64,000 bases of DNA, from assembly GCA_964445525.1 (NCBI GenBank), contig CAYULA010000003.1, positions 53,474-117,473 of the forward strand, in the 5' to 3' direction. A program made the translations under genes and the position numbers. The notes under the pieces were generated by a model. That model was not told the origin of the DNA. It was given only the letters and a program-made list of their open reading frames with translations, and did not search any database. The DNA comes from Penumbrarchaeum sp964445525 (GTDB lineage Archaea > Thermoplasmatota > Penumbrarchaeia > Penumbrarchaeales > Penumbrarchaeaceae). Shown in pieces: positions 42,601 through 50,799 of the stretch (the stretch's first letter is position 1; the number at the start of each line of letters is the position of its first letter).

Positions 42601-44952
42601 GTTCCAGGCGCTTCCCCTGAACATGTGCCATCCGCCTATCCTATCGGCATCTTCTGGGATCTTTACCTTCTCTATGATGGACCATGAAGTGTCTTTCATG
42701 AAGCCCGACATCGAACCGAAATCGACAAAGTCCTCATCCGAGTCATCGAATTCAAGAGCAGGATCAAATACGGAAATATTGCCATCCACAGTGCAGTTGG
42801 ATACAAGACCTTGGTTATCTCCGACCAGGCCGCCAACGTTCTTGTCACCTATGACCGTTGCGTTTTCGAGAATTACATTTTCCACTCTGAAGTCCGCTCC
42901 TGTTGAACCGAACAAACCTACATCTCTATCCAGGGACCTGTTCATGAACAATCCCGATATGCTATGATCATTACCATCAAGGGTCCCTTCGAACCTTGTT
43001 GTTGAATCTCCAATAGGAAAGAAGCCGGAACCGGAGTTCCAGGTCCTTGTTGCTGATGCGTTGATATCTGCCCCGAGAGTGAAATTACCATCCGTGTCGT
43101 ATCGCATATTTTGGAGGTCAAATACGTTCATTATTGTGTAATTGATATCGAAGACACCAAGATGCGGATATTCACTTCCGTCAACAATTGACCAGATGTA
43201 GTTGAAATCCCAGCCAGCATTGGTGAAAGTGGTCTTTGTCATCATCTGTGTTGTAGTCCTTCCGGTGACCCCTGTTGCGGTTCCGGTCCCTACGCCTGTG
43301 GTCGTACCGGAAGTTGTCGTGTCCCAGAAACAATTCGAGATGGTATCGGTGTTCTCGCCACAGAAACCACCTACATCTGTAGCACCTCCGGCCCCGCTTC
43401 CACTGGCCGATCCTGTGCTGTAACTGTTTTCGAGGTAATCATCATTGTGACCTGCAAAACCCCCTATGTCGCTCAATGAAGCGTAGGAACTCCAAACGAA
43501 AACAGTGGTATCTCCTCTACTGAAGCAGTCTGTGATATCACCTGCACCATTCAATCCCAGGAATCCGCCAAAATTTTGAAAAATATAATAGTTATAGTAG
43601 GCAGATGAGGTAACGCTCACATCACCTTTGCTGTAGCATTTTGCAATATCGGGTCCTTGGCTACTCCCTGCGAATCCTCCAACATTGGATGTGCGATAAT
43701 CGCCATTATTCGTGATCGACACATCTCCAATGCTGTAGGAGGATATTGTGGTTCCAATATTTTCCCCCAGGAAACCTCCAATATTGACATTATTTGTTCC
43801 GGTAACACTTATCCAACCTTTGCTGAAACAGTTGGTAATGTCTTTTTCATTCCTGCCTGCGAATCCTCCCAATGATCCCATGCTTCCTGTATATGCTCCG
43901 TAGACCTGCCCACAACTTACATTTCCTTCGCTGTAACTATCTGTGATTATCCCCTTGCTATATCCTGCAAATCCTCCGACATAAAGAAGGGTCAGGGCAG
44001 AGGCTCCCGAAGTGTCCCCTGAACTATAACAGTTTTCAATCCCACCTTCGTTTGTTCCGGCGAATCCTCCAACATAGTACATTCTACCATATGAACTGGC
44101 AGTTGAGCCTGTTGTTTTTCCGGTACTGTGACATTTTTTGATCATCCCATCAATATTGTATCCCACAAATCCTCCGACTCGGTATGTATTCTCACCAGAT
44201 CCGGTTGCCTTTCCATGACTAATGGATCCTGTAATATTCCCGGAATTTGATCCAACAAAAGCGCCAATGTTGTACATTATTCGTCCCTGTCCGGTCACAT
44301 TACCCGCGCTATTACAATCATTTATCTCACCATTATTGTAACCTACCAGACCGCCTACATCATAGATAAAGTCAAAATAATCCGTTTGATAACCGGTGGA
44401 ATTGCCATTGGTAGTGCAATTATGGATTAACCCTCCGTGATTCTCCCCTGCAATACCTCCAATATAATCTCCTCCGGTCAGATCGAAATTGATAATTGAA
44501 ATATTATAAATGCATCCCCAATCGCCGATCCTTCCAAACAATCCTACATAATCCGTGTATATCCTGTATATGAAGAGGTCACTGATATTGTACCCATTTC
44601 CATCCAGGGAGCCTGTGAATTCTGTTCCCTGGAAACCATACTGATTCTGATCCGTATCATTTCCTACAGGCATGAAACCCAGATATGTCGTTCCATTCCA
44701 GTTCCATGTCCTTGTTGCAGATGCATTGATGTCATTCACAAGAATATAATGGGCATCGAGGTCGGAGCTCATGTTCTGGAGCTGTGTAACATTCGATATC
44801 TGATACGGATCACTCTCGGTCCCAGTGCCTCCTGCGAAATCCGAAGCAGCTGGAATCAGAATCGATCCTGATCCCGATGAATCGGTGCTGATGATTACCA
44901 TGGTCGAAAAAACAAGCAGCAAAGAAATAATTGCTGGAAGAATCCTGGACAT
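36628..44952 (-). CDS. Giant GLUG/LamG/Ig-like surface protein
   Basis: A 2774-residue secreted protein. After the signal peptide (MSRILPAIISLLLVFSTMVII) come large GLUG regions, with several dozen units such as GGFAGYNEGTISQCFSTADA, broken into blocks that each begin with a LQNM...DL(D/N)A segment. A LamG/concanavalin-like domain (about 724-957) lies within the GLUG series. From about 1815 to 2640 there are nine Ig-like (He_PIG/cadherin-type) repeats ending NTNDDP or similar, then a type-3-thrombospondin-like calcium motif (DTDSDGMPDWWEDLHDLDP, DLDNDGITNLEEF). A TM helix (FFIIIAILAILAIVFLALFLL) and an acidic tail finish it. AAGGAGG precedes the ATG. It is probably an adhesin or surface-layer component with calcium-stiffened stalk; many NxT/S sequons suggest heavy glycosylation. 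Confidence 0.9.
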   Translation of the reverse strand: MSRILPAIISLLLVFSTMVIISTDSSGSGSILIPAASDFAGGTGTESDPYQISNVTQLQNMSSDLDAHYILVNDINASATRTWNWNGTTYLGFMPVGNDTDQNQYGFQGTEFTGSLDGNGYNISDLFIYRIYTDYVGLFGRIGDWGCIYNISIINFDLTGGDYIGGIAGENHGGLIHNCTTNGNSTGYQTDYFDFIYDVGGLVGYNNGEINDCNSAGNVTGQGRIMYNIGAFVGSNSGNITGSISHGKATGSGENTYRVGGFVGYNIDGMIKKCHSTGKTTGSTASSYGRMYYVGGFAGTNEGGIENCYSSGDTSGASALTLLYVGGFAGYSKGIITDSYSEGNVSCGQVYGAYTGSMGSLGGFAGRNEKDITNCFSKGWISVTGTNNVNIGGFLGENIGTTISSYSIGDVSITNNGDYRTSNVGGFAGSSQGPDIAKCYSKGDVSVTSSAYYNYYIFQNFGGFLGLNGAGDITDCFSRGDTTVFVWSSYASLSDIGGFAGHNDDYLENSYSTGSASGSGAGGATDVGGFCGENTDTISNCFWDTTTSGTTTGVGTGTATGVTGRTTTQMMTKTTFTNAGWDFNYIWSIVDGSEYPHLGVFDINYTIMNVFDLQNMRYDTDGNFTLGADINASATRTWNSGSGFFPIGDSTTRFEGTLDGNDHSISGLFMNRSLDRDVGLFGSTGADFRVENVILENATVIGDKNVGGLVGDNQGLVSNCTVDGNISVFDPALEFDDSDEDFVDFGSMSGFMKDTSWSIIEKVKIPEDADRIGGWHMFRGSAWNDKEGDVAFQIRTGTTTGNIYVWLNKGGWKSLTMDNGDSGIYVDEGVWYTICVVYDSPDDEYRLYVNGTMVDSDSTIGAMDDSSNTNELYFGGQQVDPMWVVGDLYSEVDITFAHHAWLQRELSISEISSYNGWIEASTDDLYLSTKIEKDGISDLSGNGRDGTFGNSPIPYDTPSNTTNSPDNAGSIAGHNSGSIMNCTSEGRVSGSCNTGGITGYNMKGDITGCNVFSNVVNNVEASGGIAGHNSGSVDLCISSSNIRGGFNVGGLIGCNTGTISNSSSSGNVNATAGQIGGVAGENNGGTVKNCVSSGNVTGLDRVGGTVGYNTDGSEIDSCKSTCLVIGDDYTGGIIGHNFDSEVTDCLVSGNIEGRNSTGGIAGYNNDAIIKNCSSNVTINGIDMVGGIAGQAYHGTISVCISSSRVNGSKHLGGIVGKNTETYQSSVVNNCTNTGDVVGTGNYVGGLIGKNEGSVSDCTSEGLAAGERNVGGLMGSNTGEAIRSFSVGNSNSTGINGDYAGGFAGYNEGTISQCFSTADAIGTDDGIGGFVGENAGTISNCYSTGYALGAGSGSDHIGGFSGLNDGTINDCYSTGEASGNINVGGFSGSNSGTITDCFFDNHTSEMNTTAGGTGNNTRDMMTMETFAKWSLDDVWWLFDNKTYPFLRWTDPEPYPIHNLRDLQNIEHDLDGQFYMIDDLDASETHLWEGGFDPIGDWFDRFVGKFDGNGYNITDLFINRTSSDNNGLFAGIYQTGHVKEINLLEAEIHGGNYRTAILAGSNIQATVENCSATGTVYGMNMTGGLVGDNFRGTVIGSAVDVNLTGGHMKIGGLTGENGYGSIRDCHSTGNVHGDDLYIGGLVGDGGSGTISTSFSNADVWGGSEVGGLVGRNLGNIQECYSTGDVNSTGSNAGGLVGENFHGTIKNCYSISDVVGNTSVGGFCGKNNVMSDIEYCYSAGSVNGLSNTGGFCGSNQDTVTDCFYDNITSGTTSSSGGMGKSTSNMMEKDTFSDAGWDFSIWNIVEGRTYPYLDYLEYPDPVIITENVEDAYEDTLYSVHYTSSSDLPGQTYSTWALTTDAAWLIMNTNGTLSGTPLNSHVGIYHVKITCTDARQVSVSTEFDLTVHNTNDAPMITSTPDGNATEDLLYSTQLVASDIDPTNDTFTWNLVTGPDWLTMDPGTGWLNGTPENDDVGTYVVNVSVSDGNGAWDWLKFTVTVENTNDDPTITTIPPGAVNEDSVYSIYFEAGDIDPVSTSFHWSMETDASWLALTGNHLHGNPKNGDVGSYWVNISVRDGHGGSDWLNFTVSVINTNDNPVFTFTPDTIATEDLLYSSLLSAVDPDPTSDDLIWALETGPSWLSMDSNTGWLNGTPTNDHVGPHSINVSVKDGNGGVDWKEFTITVENTNDDPEITTRTPPSTVNEDSEYSVHFSAVDIDPTPTTFQWSMETNATWFSLDGNHLHGTPTNDDVGLFRVNITLRDGDGGSDWREFIVEVINTNDNPYFTVDSLPAATEDEEYEYTLEAEDQDPTNDELTWDLISGPAWLTIDHETGILTGTPTNDNIGAQEVSISVSDGNGGSSTIELEMIVRNTNDDPVIITEPLTEIEEDEDYYLRLTASDIDPGTTFFQWALDTNASWLSLDVDTLKGVPDNSDIGSFYVNITVYDGDNGYDHLYFLIIVSNTNDPPRIVSDPVAFATEDEPYTMQVEVDDVDEGEQLQWSLSGPDWLNIDPDTGLVTGTPTNDNVGQHWIKIMVTDIADETDSISFMLNVQNTNDEPTWKMVPGDWNMTEEELLTDYASAEDPDGDTLTYTISSTPDLSISINPDTGMILCNMPQPGSYVVTVTASDGTETIEMSFNVNVSEVPEVIIPTEETDTDSDGMPDWWEDLHDLDPEDPSDAMKDLDNDGITNLEEFNGRTSPTEDNSEPEEKGTNPVFFIIIAILAILAIVFLALFLLKGSGKGDSNHETEEIQEPSSEVTEASNESTVTEEADQKDPENE

Positions 44953-45102
44953 ATTATCCTCCTTCCCTTTTAAAAAAACTTATTTTATTTATTTCTTGCA
45001 TTATTACATGTCATTCTATACAATAATGGAAATATACTTTAACTCCATATTATTACAATTTCGAAACATATATGTCATAAAAAAGATGGGTATAACTGTT
45101 AC

Positions 45103-46323
45103 CTATATCACAAATTTCTCGTTATCCACATCCCTGTTTTTTAATGAAACGGAATCCGTCAATATCTTGCTTCCATCGAATAATTCTGTAACATTCCTAC
45201 CAAGCACCCTGGAAGCTGTCACCCTCCCGATCGCATCGGCTTTCATTATGCCCGATCCGGAGGTCCCGGCGGCCCATGTTATGTTCTCAAGAGATTCCAC
45301 AATAGGATTCTTGTCGGGCCAATGATAGGAATAGTAACCTGCCCATTTCATCTTGAGCTCCCAATCCTTTAGCTCCGGGAAATAATGATCGAGAACCGGG
45401 ACTATTCCACTTTTAAAGTATTCTTCATCGGGTCCATGTTCATTCATGTCATAGGGCTGCCCCAGATCATCTGCCAGTCCGAGGATCATCATCCTCCTGT
45501 GAAGTATGGGTTTTACGTAGGTCCCCCCCGCCGGAAGGATCATCGCGGGAACCTCTTCGAGATCGATATCACCAGCTATCTGATACGGATCGTCTACCTT
45601 TATCCCGAACAGCTGCCTCTTTTTGGGGAGGGTTCCGGTGAATATCCCGTATCTTCCCAGAAGCTCCTGGCTCCAGGCCCCTACCGCGAAAATGAAATCT
45701 CTTGCCTTGAAGATATTTCCATCGAGGTCCTCGACCGAATCCAGACCAGCCTCGTCCCAGGGAGAGAACCTGCTTTTTGATCCTTTTAAGTTCAATTTCG
45801 AGATCGTGGTTGATGTCTGGATTTCCCCTCCCAATTTCTCGAACTCCTCTGTGTAATGCTGGGCCAATCCCATTCCCGAAAGAGATCCGCAGAGATGCCC
45901 CCATATGCCGTGATCAACAGAAGGGAAGGGATCTTTCCCCTCTCTGTTTATATTCAACATCGAGGATATCTTTTCATGGTCAATCAATTCAAGTTCATCT
46001 TTTACCGGATCAAGTCCTTTTAATGCTGAACTGGAAGCTTCCCACTGTTTCTTAGAGAACATCCAGAGGTATCCGATGGGGTTCATCTGTATTCGCTGAC
46101 CGAGCTCCAGATAATATCTTATGGAAGAAGCAGATAGAAGCTTGGATGTCTTCGAGGAGAATATATTTCGATACAGTGCCGCGCTCTTTCCGGTATTTCC
46201 CGCGCCGGCCCTCTTCTCCTTTTCCAGAAGCAGAATGCTTCTTTCGGGGTCCATCCTCTGAAGATGATAGGCAGCTGCTGCCCCTATAACCCCTGCCCCC
46301 ACTATGATGGTGTCGGCTTCCAT
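45103..46323 (-). CDS. FAD-dependent oxidoreductase (DAO family)
   Basis: A 406-residue flavoprotein of the D-amino-acid oxidase/sarcosine-glycine oxidase fold. The FAD-binding IIVGAGVIGAAAAYHL is at 5-20, then the ribose-binding Glu in LLLEKEKRAGAGNTGKSAAL. FIFAVGAWSQELL (about 212-224) and the C-terminal AAGTSGSGIMKADAIGRV (about 361-378) contact the flavin. The substrate may be an N-methyl or D-amino acid or a hydroxy acid such as 2-hydroxyglutarate. In an anaerobe the acceptor would be a quinone or other carrier. GAAGGTG precedes the ATG; no operon partner is close on this strand. Confidence 0.85.
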   Translation of the reverse strand: MEADTIIVGAGVIGAAAAYHLQRMDPERSILLLEKEKRAGAGNTGKSAALYRNIFSSKTSKLLSASSIRYYLELGQRIQMNPIGYLWMFSKKQWEASSSALKGLDPVKDELELIDHEKISSMLNINREGKDPFPSVDHGIWGHLCGSLSGMGLAQHYTEEFEKLGGEIQTSTTISKLNLKGSKSRFSPWDEAGLDSVEDLDGNIFKARDFIFAVGAWSQELLGRYGIFTGTLPKKRQLFGIKVDDPYQIAGDIDLEEVPAMILPAGGTYVKPILHRRMMILGLADDLGQPYDMNEHGPDEEYFKSGIVPVLDHYFPELKDWELKMKWAGYYSYHWPDKNPIVESLENITWAAGTSGSGIMKADAIGRVTASRVLGRNVTELFDGSKILTDSVSLKNRDVDNEKFVI

Positions 46324-46495
46324 CCCTTTTCACCTTCTCCTACATTGAAATGGATACTTTAATCCTCTTTCCCGAAAACCTTGAATGTTAAAACCCGAAA
46401 TGATTCTGAAATGAAAAGGTTCTAAAGGGAAGGTATTTTTTCTTTGATCGAGACCGAAAATTTCCGGAATTTGATCTTTTGGGAGATGTAATCCG

Positions 46496-47626
46496 ATGAT
46501 GTCAGCGCATTCCAAGAAAGCAAGGGTCCTGATAGTTGACGATGTAATGTTCAACATCAAGATACTGATGGATACATTGACCGAGGCGGGATACGAAACA
46601 GACTACGCGATGAACGGAGAGGAGGCCGTGGTAAAGACAGCTGATCAGAATTATGATCTGATTCTCCTGGATGTGATGATGCCTGGAATAGACGGGTATG
46701 ATACATGCAAGGCTCTGAGGAAGGAAAAGAAAACGAAAGATATTCCCATTGTATTCCTGACGGCAAAGGGAGACACAGACAGCAAGATAAAGGGTTTCGA
46801 AGTTGGAGGCCAGGATTACCTTACCAGGCCGTTCAACAAACCGGAATTGCTTGCCAGGGTGGGTTCCCTTATCAATCTCAAGCTTCACAAGGACAGCGTT
46901 CTCCAGACCAATCACAAGCTGGAATTCGCAAACAGGATGCTGGAGGAGGCAAACGAGATCAAGAACTCCTTCATATCGATACTGGCTCATGATCTGGGAA
47001 ATCCCATCACCGCCATACTGATGAATCTCCAGCTTCTCGAGAACGAATCCTACGGGGAGCTCAATGACAGGCAGAATAAGGCTATAGAGAATCTGATAGC
47101 CAATATGAACCGCATTGAGAAGCTGAGGGTTGATACACTAGACATCTCCAAGATGGACATGGGCGGTATGGTCTTCAACAAGAAGAACACCTCCCTGAAA
47201 GATATAGTCAGAGGATCTGTCAGGGACATGGTGCCCCTGGCCTCTGAAAAGGACATCAGATTCCAAATCGAGATTCCCGATGATGTGGAGGCATATGTTG
47301 ACCCTGATCGAATAAGGCAGGTTCTTGATAACTACCTGTCGAACGCAATTAGGTATTCCTCCAACGGAACCGAGGTTGAAATCAGCCTGGTCGAGGACGG
47401 AACCTACCACGTCTTATCCGTCAAAGACCAGGGAAGGGGGATACCTCCGGGGGAGCTGGAAAAGGTTTTCGACAGGTTCTACAGGGTAGGCAAGAAAGTG
47501 GAAGGATCAACAGGACTGGGTCTTGCAATAGTCAAGGGAATAGCAGAAGGGCATGGGGGAAGGGCCTGGGTTCTCAGCGATGGTGAGGACAAGGGTTCCA
47601 CATTCTACATATCCATACCAAAATGA
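46496..47626 (+). CDS. Receiver domain-histidine kinase hybrid
   Basis: A 376-residue cytosolic signalling protein. The N-terminal CheY-like receiver (8-125) has the acidic pair in LIVDD, phospho-acceptor Asp59 in LILLDVMMPG, Thr in FLTAKG and Lys/Arg switch TRPF. A HisKA helix follows with His165 in ILAHDLGNP. The HATPase_c domain (about 255-376) has the N box DNYLSNAIRYSS, G1 VKDQGRGIPPG and G2 GSTGLGLAIVKG. The receiver-first layout suggests it is an intermediate kinase driven by another sensor, such as that at 1-2819. A GGAGATGTAATCC site precedes the ATG; a second ATG follows immediately. Confidence 0.93.
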   Translation: MMSAHSKKARVLIVDDVMFNIKILMDTLTEAGYETDYAMNGEEAVVKTADQNYDLILLDVMMPGIDGYDTCKALRKEKKTKDIPIVFLTAKGDTDSKIKGFEVGGQDYLTRPFNKPELLARVGSLINLKLHKDSVLQTNHKLEFANRMLEEANEIKNSFISILAHDLGNPITAILMNLQLLENESYGELNDRQNKAIENLIANMNRIEKLRVDTLDISKMDMGGMVFNKKNTSLKDIVRGSVRDMVPLASEKDIRFQIEIPDDVEAYVDPDRIRQVLDNYLSNAIRYSSNGTEVEISLVEDGTYHVLSVKDQGRGIPPGELEKVFDRFYRVGKKVEGSTGLGLAIVKGIAEGHGGRAWVLSDGEDKGSTFYISIPK

Positions 47627-47628
47627 TC

Positions 47629-50600
47629 TCAGGTCTCATCCCATTCTGGTACGGGCAACCTGTCGAAATCATATATTTCCAGCGACTCCATCAACCTTTC
47701 CGCAAGTTTCAGATTCGTAATTATTGGTATGTTGTTATCAGCTGCGGTCCTCCTGATCAGATAGTCGTTGGAGAGCTCCTCTTCCTCGTTGCTTTTAGGT
47801 ATGTTTATGACCAGGCCTATCTTACCTTCCCTGATGTAATCGAGACTGTTTGGACTGCTTCTTTCATTGGGCCATCTCAAGGTTTCCGTCTCTATCCCGT
47901 TCTTCCTCATGAACCTGGCAGTTCCCGATGTTGCAAAGAGCCTGTAATCTCTTTTTTCAAGCTCCCTGACAATCGGCAGCCAATCGCTTTTTGTCTCTAT
48001 TGGTCCTGCGGATATCAATGCTGATTTTTTATTCAGTCTCAGACCTACCGATCTCAGGGATGCAAGGAGGGCTGATTCCAGATCCCTGCCCAGGCAGCCT
48101 ACCTCGCCAGTAGATGCCATAGCAACACCCATGGTAGGGTCAGCTCCCTTCAATCTTGAAAATGAGAACTGGGCAGCCTTCACTCCCACCCTTTCAAGGT
48201 CGATGGAGGATCCTTCCACCCTTTTCACATCCTCTCCCAGCATTGCCCTGGTTGCCAGGTCGATGAAGTTCTTTCGCAGCACCTTGGAGGCAAGAGGGAA
48301 GGTCCTTGATGCTCTGAGATTGCATTCGATAACCTTCAATCTGTTCTCTTTTGCAAGGTACTGAATGTTGAACGGGCCCGTGATATTCAGTGCCTTTGCT
48401 ATTGATTTCGAGGCCATCTTTATTCTACGGATGGTCTCGATATAGAGCCTTTGAGGGGGAATGACTATTGTCGCATCCCCGGAGTGTACACCGGCGTTTT
48501 CAACATGCTCCCCGATGGAATACAGCAGGATCTCCCCTTCCCTGGCCACACCGTCGAATTCGATCTCCTTGGCATTTTCTATGAACTGGGAAACAACCAC
48601 AGGATTCGACGGATCAACTTCCGTTGCCCTTGTAAGGTAGGACGCCAAGGTCTCCTTATCGAATACAACCGCCATTGCGGCACCGGAGAGAACATAGGAA
48701 GGCCTGATCATTACCGGATATCCCACCTTGTCTGCGAATCGGGATGCTTCCTCGAGTGATGACGCCTCCATCCAGTCCGGTTGGTCAATCCCGAGATTAT
48801 CAAGCAGGGATGAGAATTTGTTTCTGTCCTCGGCTCTGTCAATATCATCGGGGGATGTGCCGAGTATCCTGACATTCTCCATCTTCAACCTCGGTGCAAG
48901 ATTGTTCGAGACCTGTCCCCCCATTGAAACAATAACCCCGTCGGGATATTCGAACTCGTAGATGTCCAGAACCCTTTCAAGTGTCAGTTCCTCGAAATAG
49001 AGCCTGTCGCAGATATCATAATCCGTGGAAACCGTTTCCGGATTGCAGTTGACCATAATCGTGCGGTAACCCATCCTTCTTGCAGTCTGGACCGCGGTCA
49101 CACAGCACCAGTCGAATTCGACGGAGGATCCTATTCTGTAAGAGCCTCCTCCCAGGACCATAACCGCTCCGGCTCTGGGCTCTATGTCGTTTTCCGTCCC
49201 GTTGTAGGTCATGTAGAGGTAGTTGGTCTCCGCCGGGTATTCCGCAGCCAGGGTATCAATCTGTTTTATGACCGGCGTGATCTTCATATCCTTTCTCATC
49301 TTCCTTATATTATCCATTTCGATGCCGGTCGCCTTGCCGATCTGAAAGTCGGAAAATCCCATTTTCTTTGCATTTTTGAGTGTATGTTTGGTAATATTCT
49401 CTCCTTCATCCCGGATAATTTTTTCCATATCCACAATGTTTTTCAAGCCATGGAGGAACCAATTATCTATTCCGGTGAGATAGTGTATCCTGTCAATTGG
49501 AATCCCTCTTTTCAGGCCCTCCCCGATTGCAAATATTCTTCTGTGGGTCGGATGGGATAGCTCCCTCTCCACCTCATCGAAGCTCAATCGATTGAGGACC
49601 AGACCGTGCATTCCGGTGCCTATCATCCTGAGAGATTTCTGGAGAGCCTCCTCGAAGGTTCTGCCTATTGCCATGACCTCCCCCACGGATTTCATCTGGG
49701 AACCGATCTCTGTATCTATCCCCCTGAACCTTTCCAGGTCCCACCTCGGGACCTTGACAACAATATAGTCCAGTGCCGGTTCGAAGAATGCCACGGTCTT
49801 CCCCGTGACCCTGTTCGGCAATTCGGGAAGAGTGAGTCCCAGGGATAGTTTTGCCGCAACGTATGCAAGCGGATACCCGGTTGCCTTTGATGCCAGTGCC
49901 GAGGATCTGGATAGTCTGGCATTGACCTCTATCACCCTGTAGTCCTCCGAATCGGGAGACAGGGCATACTGGATGTTGCATTCCCCTATGACTCCCAGAT
50001 GCCTCACGGTCCTGATCGCAATCTCCCTCAGAAGATGGTATTCATTGTCATTCAATGTCTGGCTCGGGGCAACCACTATGGATTCTCCGGTGTGAATCCC
50101 CATCGGATCCAGATTCTCCATGTTGCATACGATCATGCAGTTGTCTCTCGTATCTCTTACAACCTCATATTCGACTTCCTTCCATCCTTCAAGGTATTCC
50201 TCTATCAATACCTGAGGAGACAGGTTCAGGGCTTTCTTCACCGTATGATCCAGTTCCTTCTCGTCCCTGCATACCCCGCTTCCCAGACCCCCTAATGCAA
50301 ATGCGGCCCTAACCATGACCGGGTATCCTATCTCTTCTGCCGCTTTCCTCGCATGAATATGACCGGATACCGCCCTGGACCTGGCTGTTTTTACATCAAT
50401 CTCCCTGAGCTTTTGAATAAATCTTTCCCTGTCTTCGGTATCCTTGATCGGATCGACCGGTGTTCCGAGGACCTCCACTCCGAATTTTTCCAGGATTCCC
50501 CTGTCATGAAGCTCCACCCCCACGTTCAAAGCGGTTTGACCCCCGAAACCCAGGAGGATTCCATCCGGCCTTTCCTTTTCGATTATTCTCTCGACAGTTT

Positions 50601-50799
50601 CCCGGTCAACAGGCTGAAGGTAGAGTCGGTCGGCCATTTCCTTTGTTGTCTGAATCGTGGCAATGTTGGGATTCACCAGGATCGTTTCCATGCCTTCCTC
50701 TTTGAGAGCTTTCAACGCCTGGGATCCCGAATAATCGAACTCCCCGGCCTGGCCTATCTTCAATCCTCCGCTTCCGAGGACCATCACCTTCTCAGGCAT
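47629..50799 (-). CDS. carB: Carbamoyl-phosphate synthase large subunit
   Basis: A 1056-residue synthetase, the standard length, making carbamoyl phosphate from bicarbonate, ammonia and two ATP. Two homologous ATP-grasp halves are seen (MPEKVMVLGSGGLKIGQAGEFDYSG at the start and VMVLGGGSYRIGSSVEFDW in the second half). Between them is an oligomerisation region, and an MGS-like allosteric domain ends the protein (SGTARFMRKNG). ATG 50799 is chosen because GGAGGTGGTATCC precedes it and it overlaps the carA stop by 8 nt. The product serves pyrimidine and arginine synthesis and also HypF, which needs carbamoyl phosphate. Confidence 0.97.
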   Translation of the reverse strand: MPEKVMVLGSGGLKIGQAGEFDYSGSQALKALKEEGMETILVNPNIATIQTTKEMADRLYLQPVDRETVERIIEKERPDGILLGFGGQTALNVGVELHDRGILEKFGVEVLGTPVDPIKDTEDRERFIQKLREIDVKTARSRAVSGHIHARKAAEEIGYPVMVRAAFALGGLGSGVCRDEKELDHTVKKALNLSPQVLIEEYLEGWKEVEYEVVRDTRDNCMIVCNMENLDPMGIHTGESIVVAPSQTLNDNEYHLLREIAIRTVRHLGVIGECNIQYALSPDSEDYRVIEVNARLSRSSALASKATGYPLAYVAAKLSLGLTLPELPNRVTGKTVAFFEPALDYIVVKVPRWDLERFRGIDTEIGSQMKSVGEVMAIGRTFEEALQKSLRMIGTGMHGLVLNRLSFDEVERELSHPTHRRIFAIGEGLKRGIPIDRIHYLTGIDNWFLHGLKNIVDMEKIIRDEGENITKHTLKNAKKMGFSDFQIGKATGIEMDNIRKMRKDMKITPVIKQIDTLAAEYPAETNYLYMTYNGTENDIEPRAGAVMVLGGGSYRIGSSVEFDWCCVTAVQTARRMGYRTIMVNCNPETVSTDYDICDRLYFEELTLERVLDIYEFEYPDGVIVSMGGQVSNNLAPRLKMENVRILGTSPDDIDRAEDRNKFSSLLDNLGIDQPDWMEASSLEEASRFADKVGYPVMIRPSYVLSGAAMAVVFDKETLASYLTRATEVDPSNPVVVSQFIENAKEIEFDGVAREGEILLYSIGEHVENAGVHSGDATIVIPPQRLYIETIRRIKMASKSIAKALNITGPFNIQYLAKENRLKVIECNLRASRTFPLASKVLRKNFIDLATRAMLGEDVKRVEGSSIDLERVGVKAAQFSFSRLKGADPTMGVAMASTGEVGCLGRDLESALLASLRSVGLRLNKKSALISAGPIETKSDWLPIVRELEKRDYRLFATSGTARFMRKNGIETETLRWPNERSSPNSLDYIREGKIGLVINIPKSNEEEELSNDYLIRRTAADNNIPIITNLKLAERLMESLEIYDFDRLPVPEWDET

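Noticed and set aside
36628..44952. Many plus-strand frames opposite the giant gene
   Set aside because: They arise from the biased repeat composition of the minus-strand gene and lack starts with ribosome sites or known domains.
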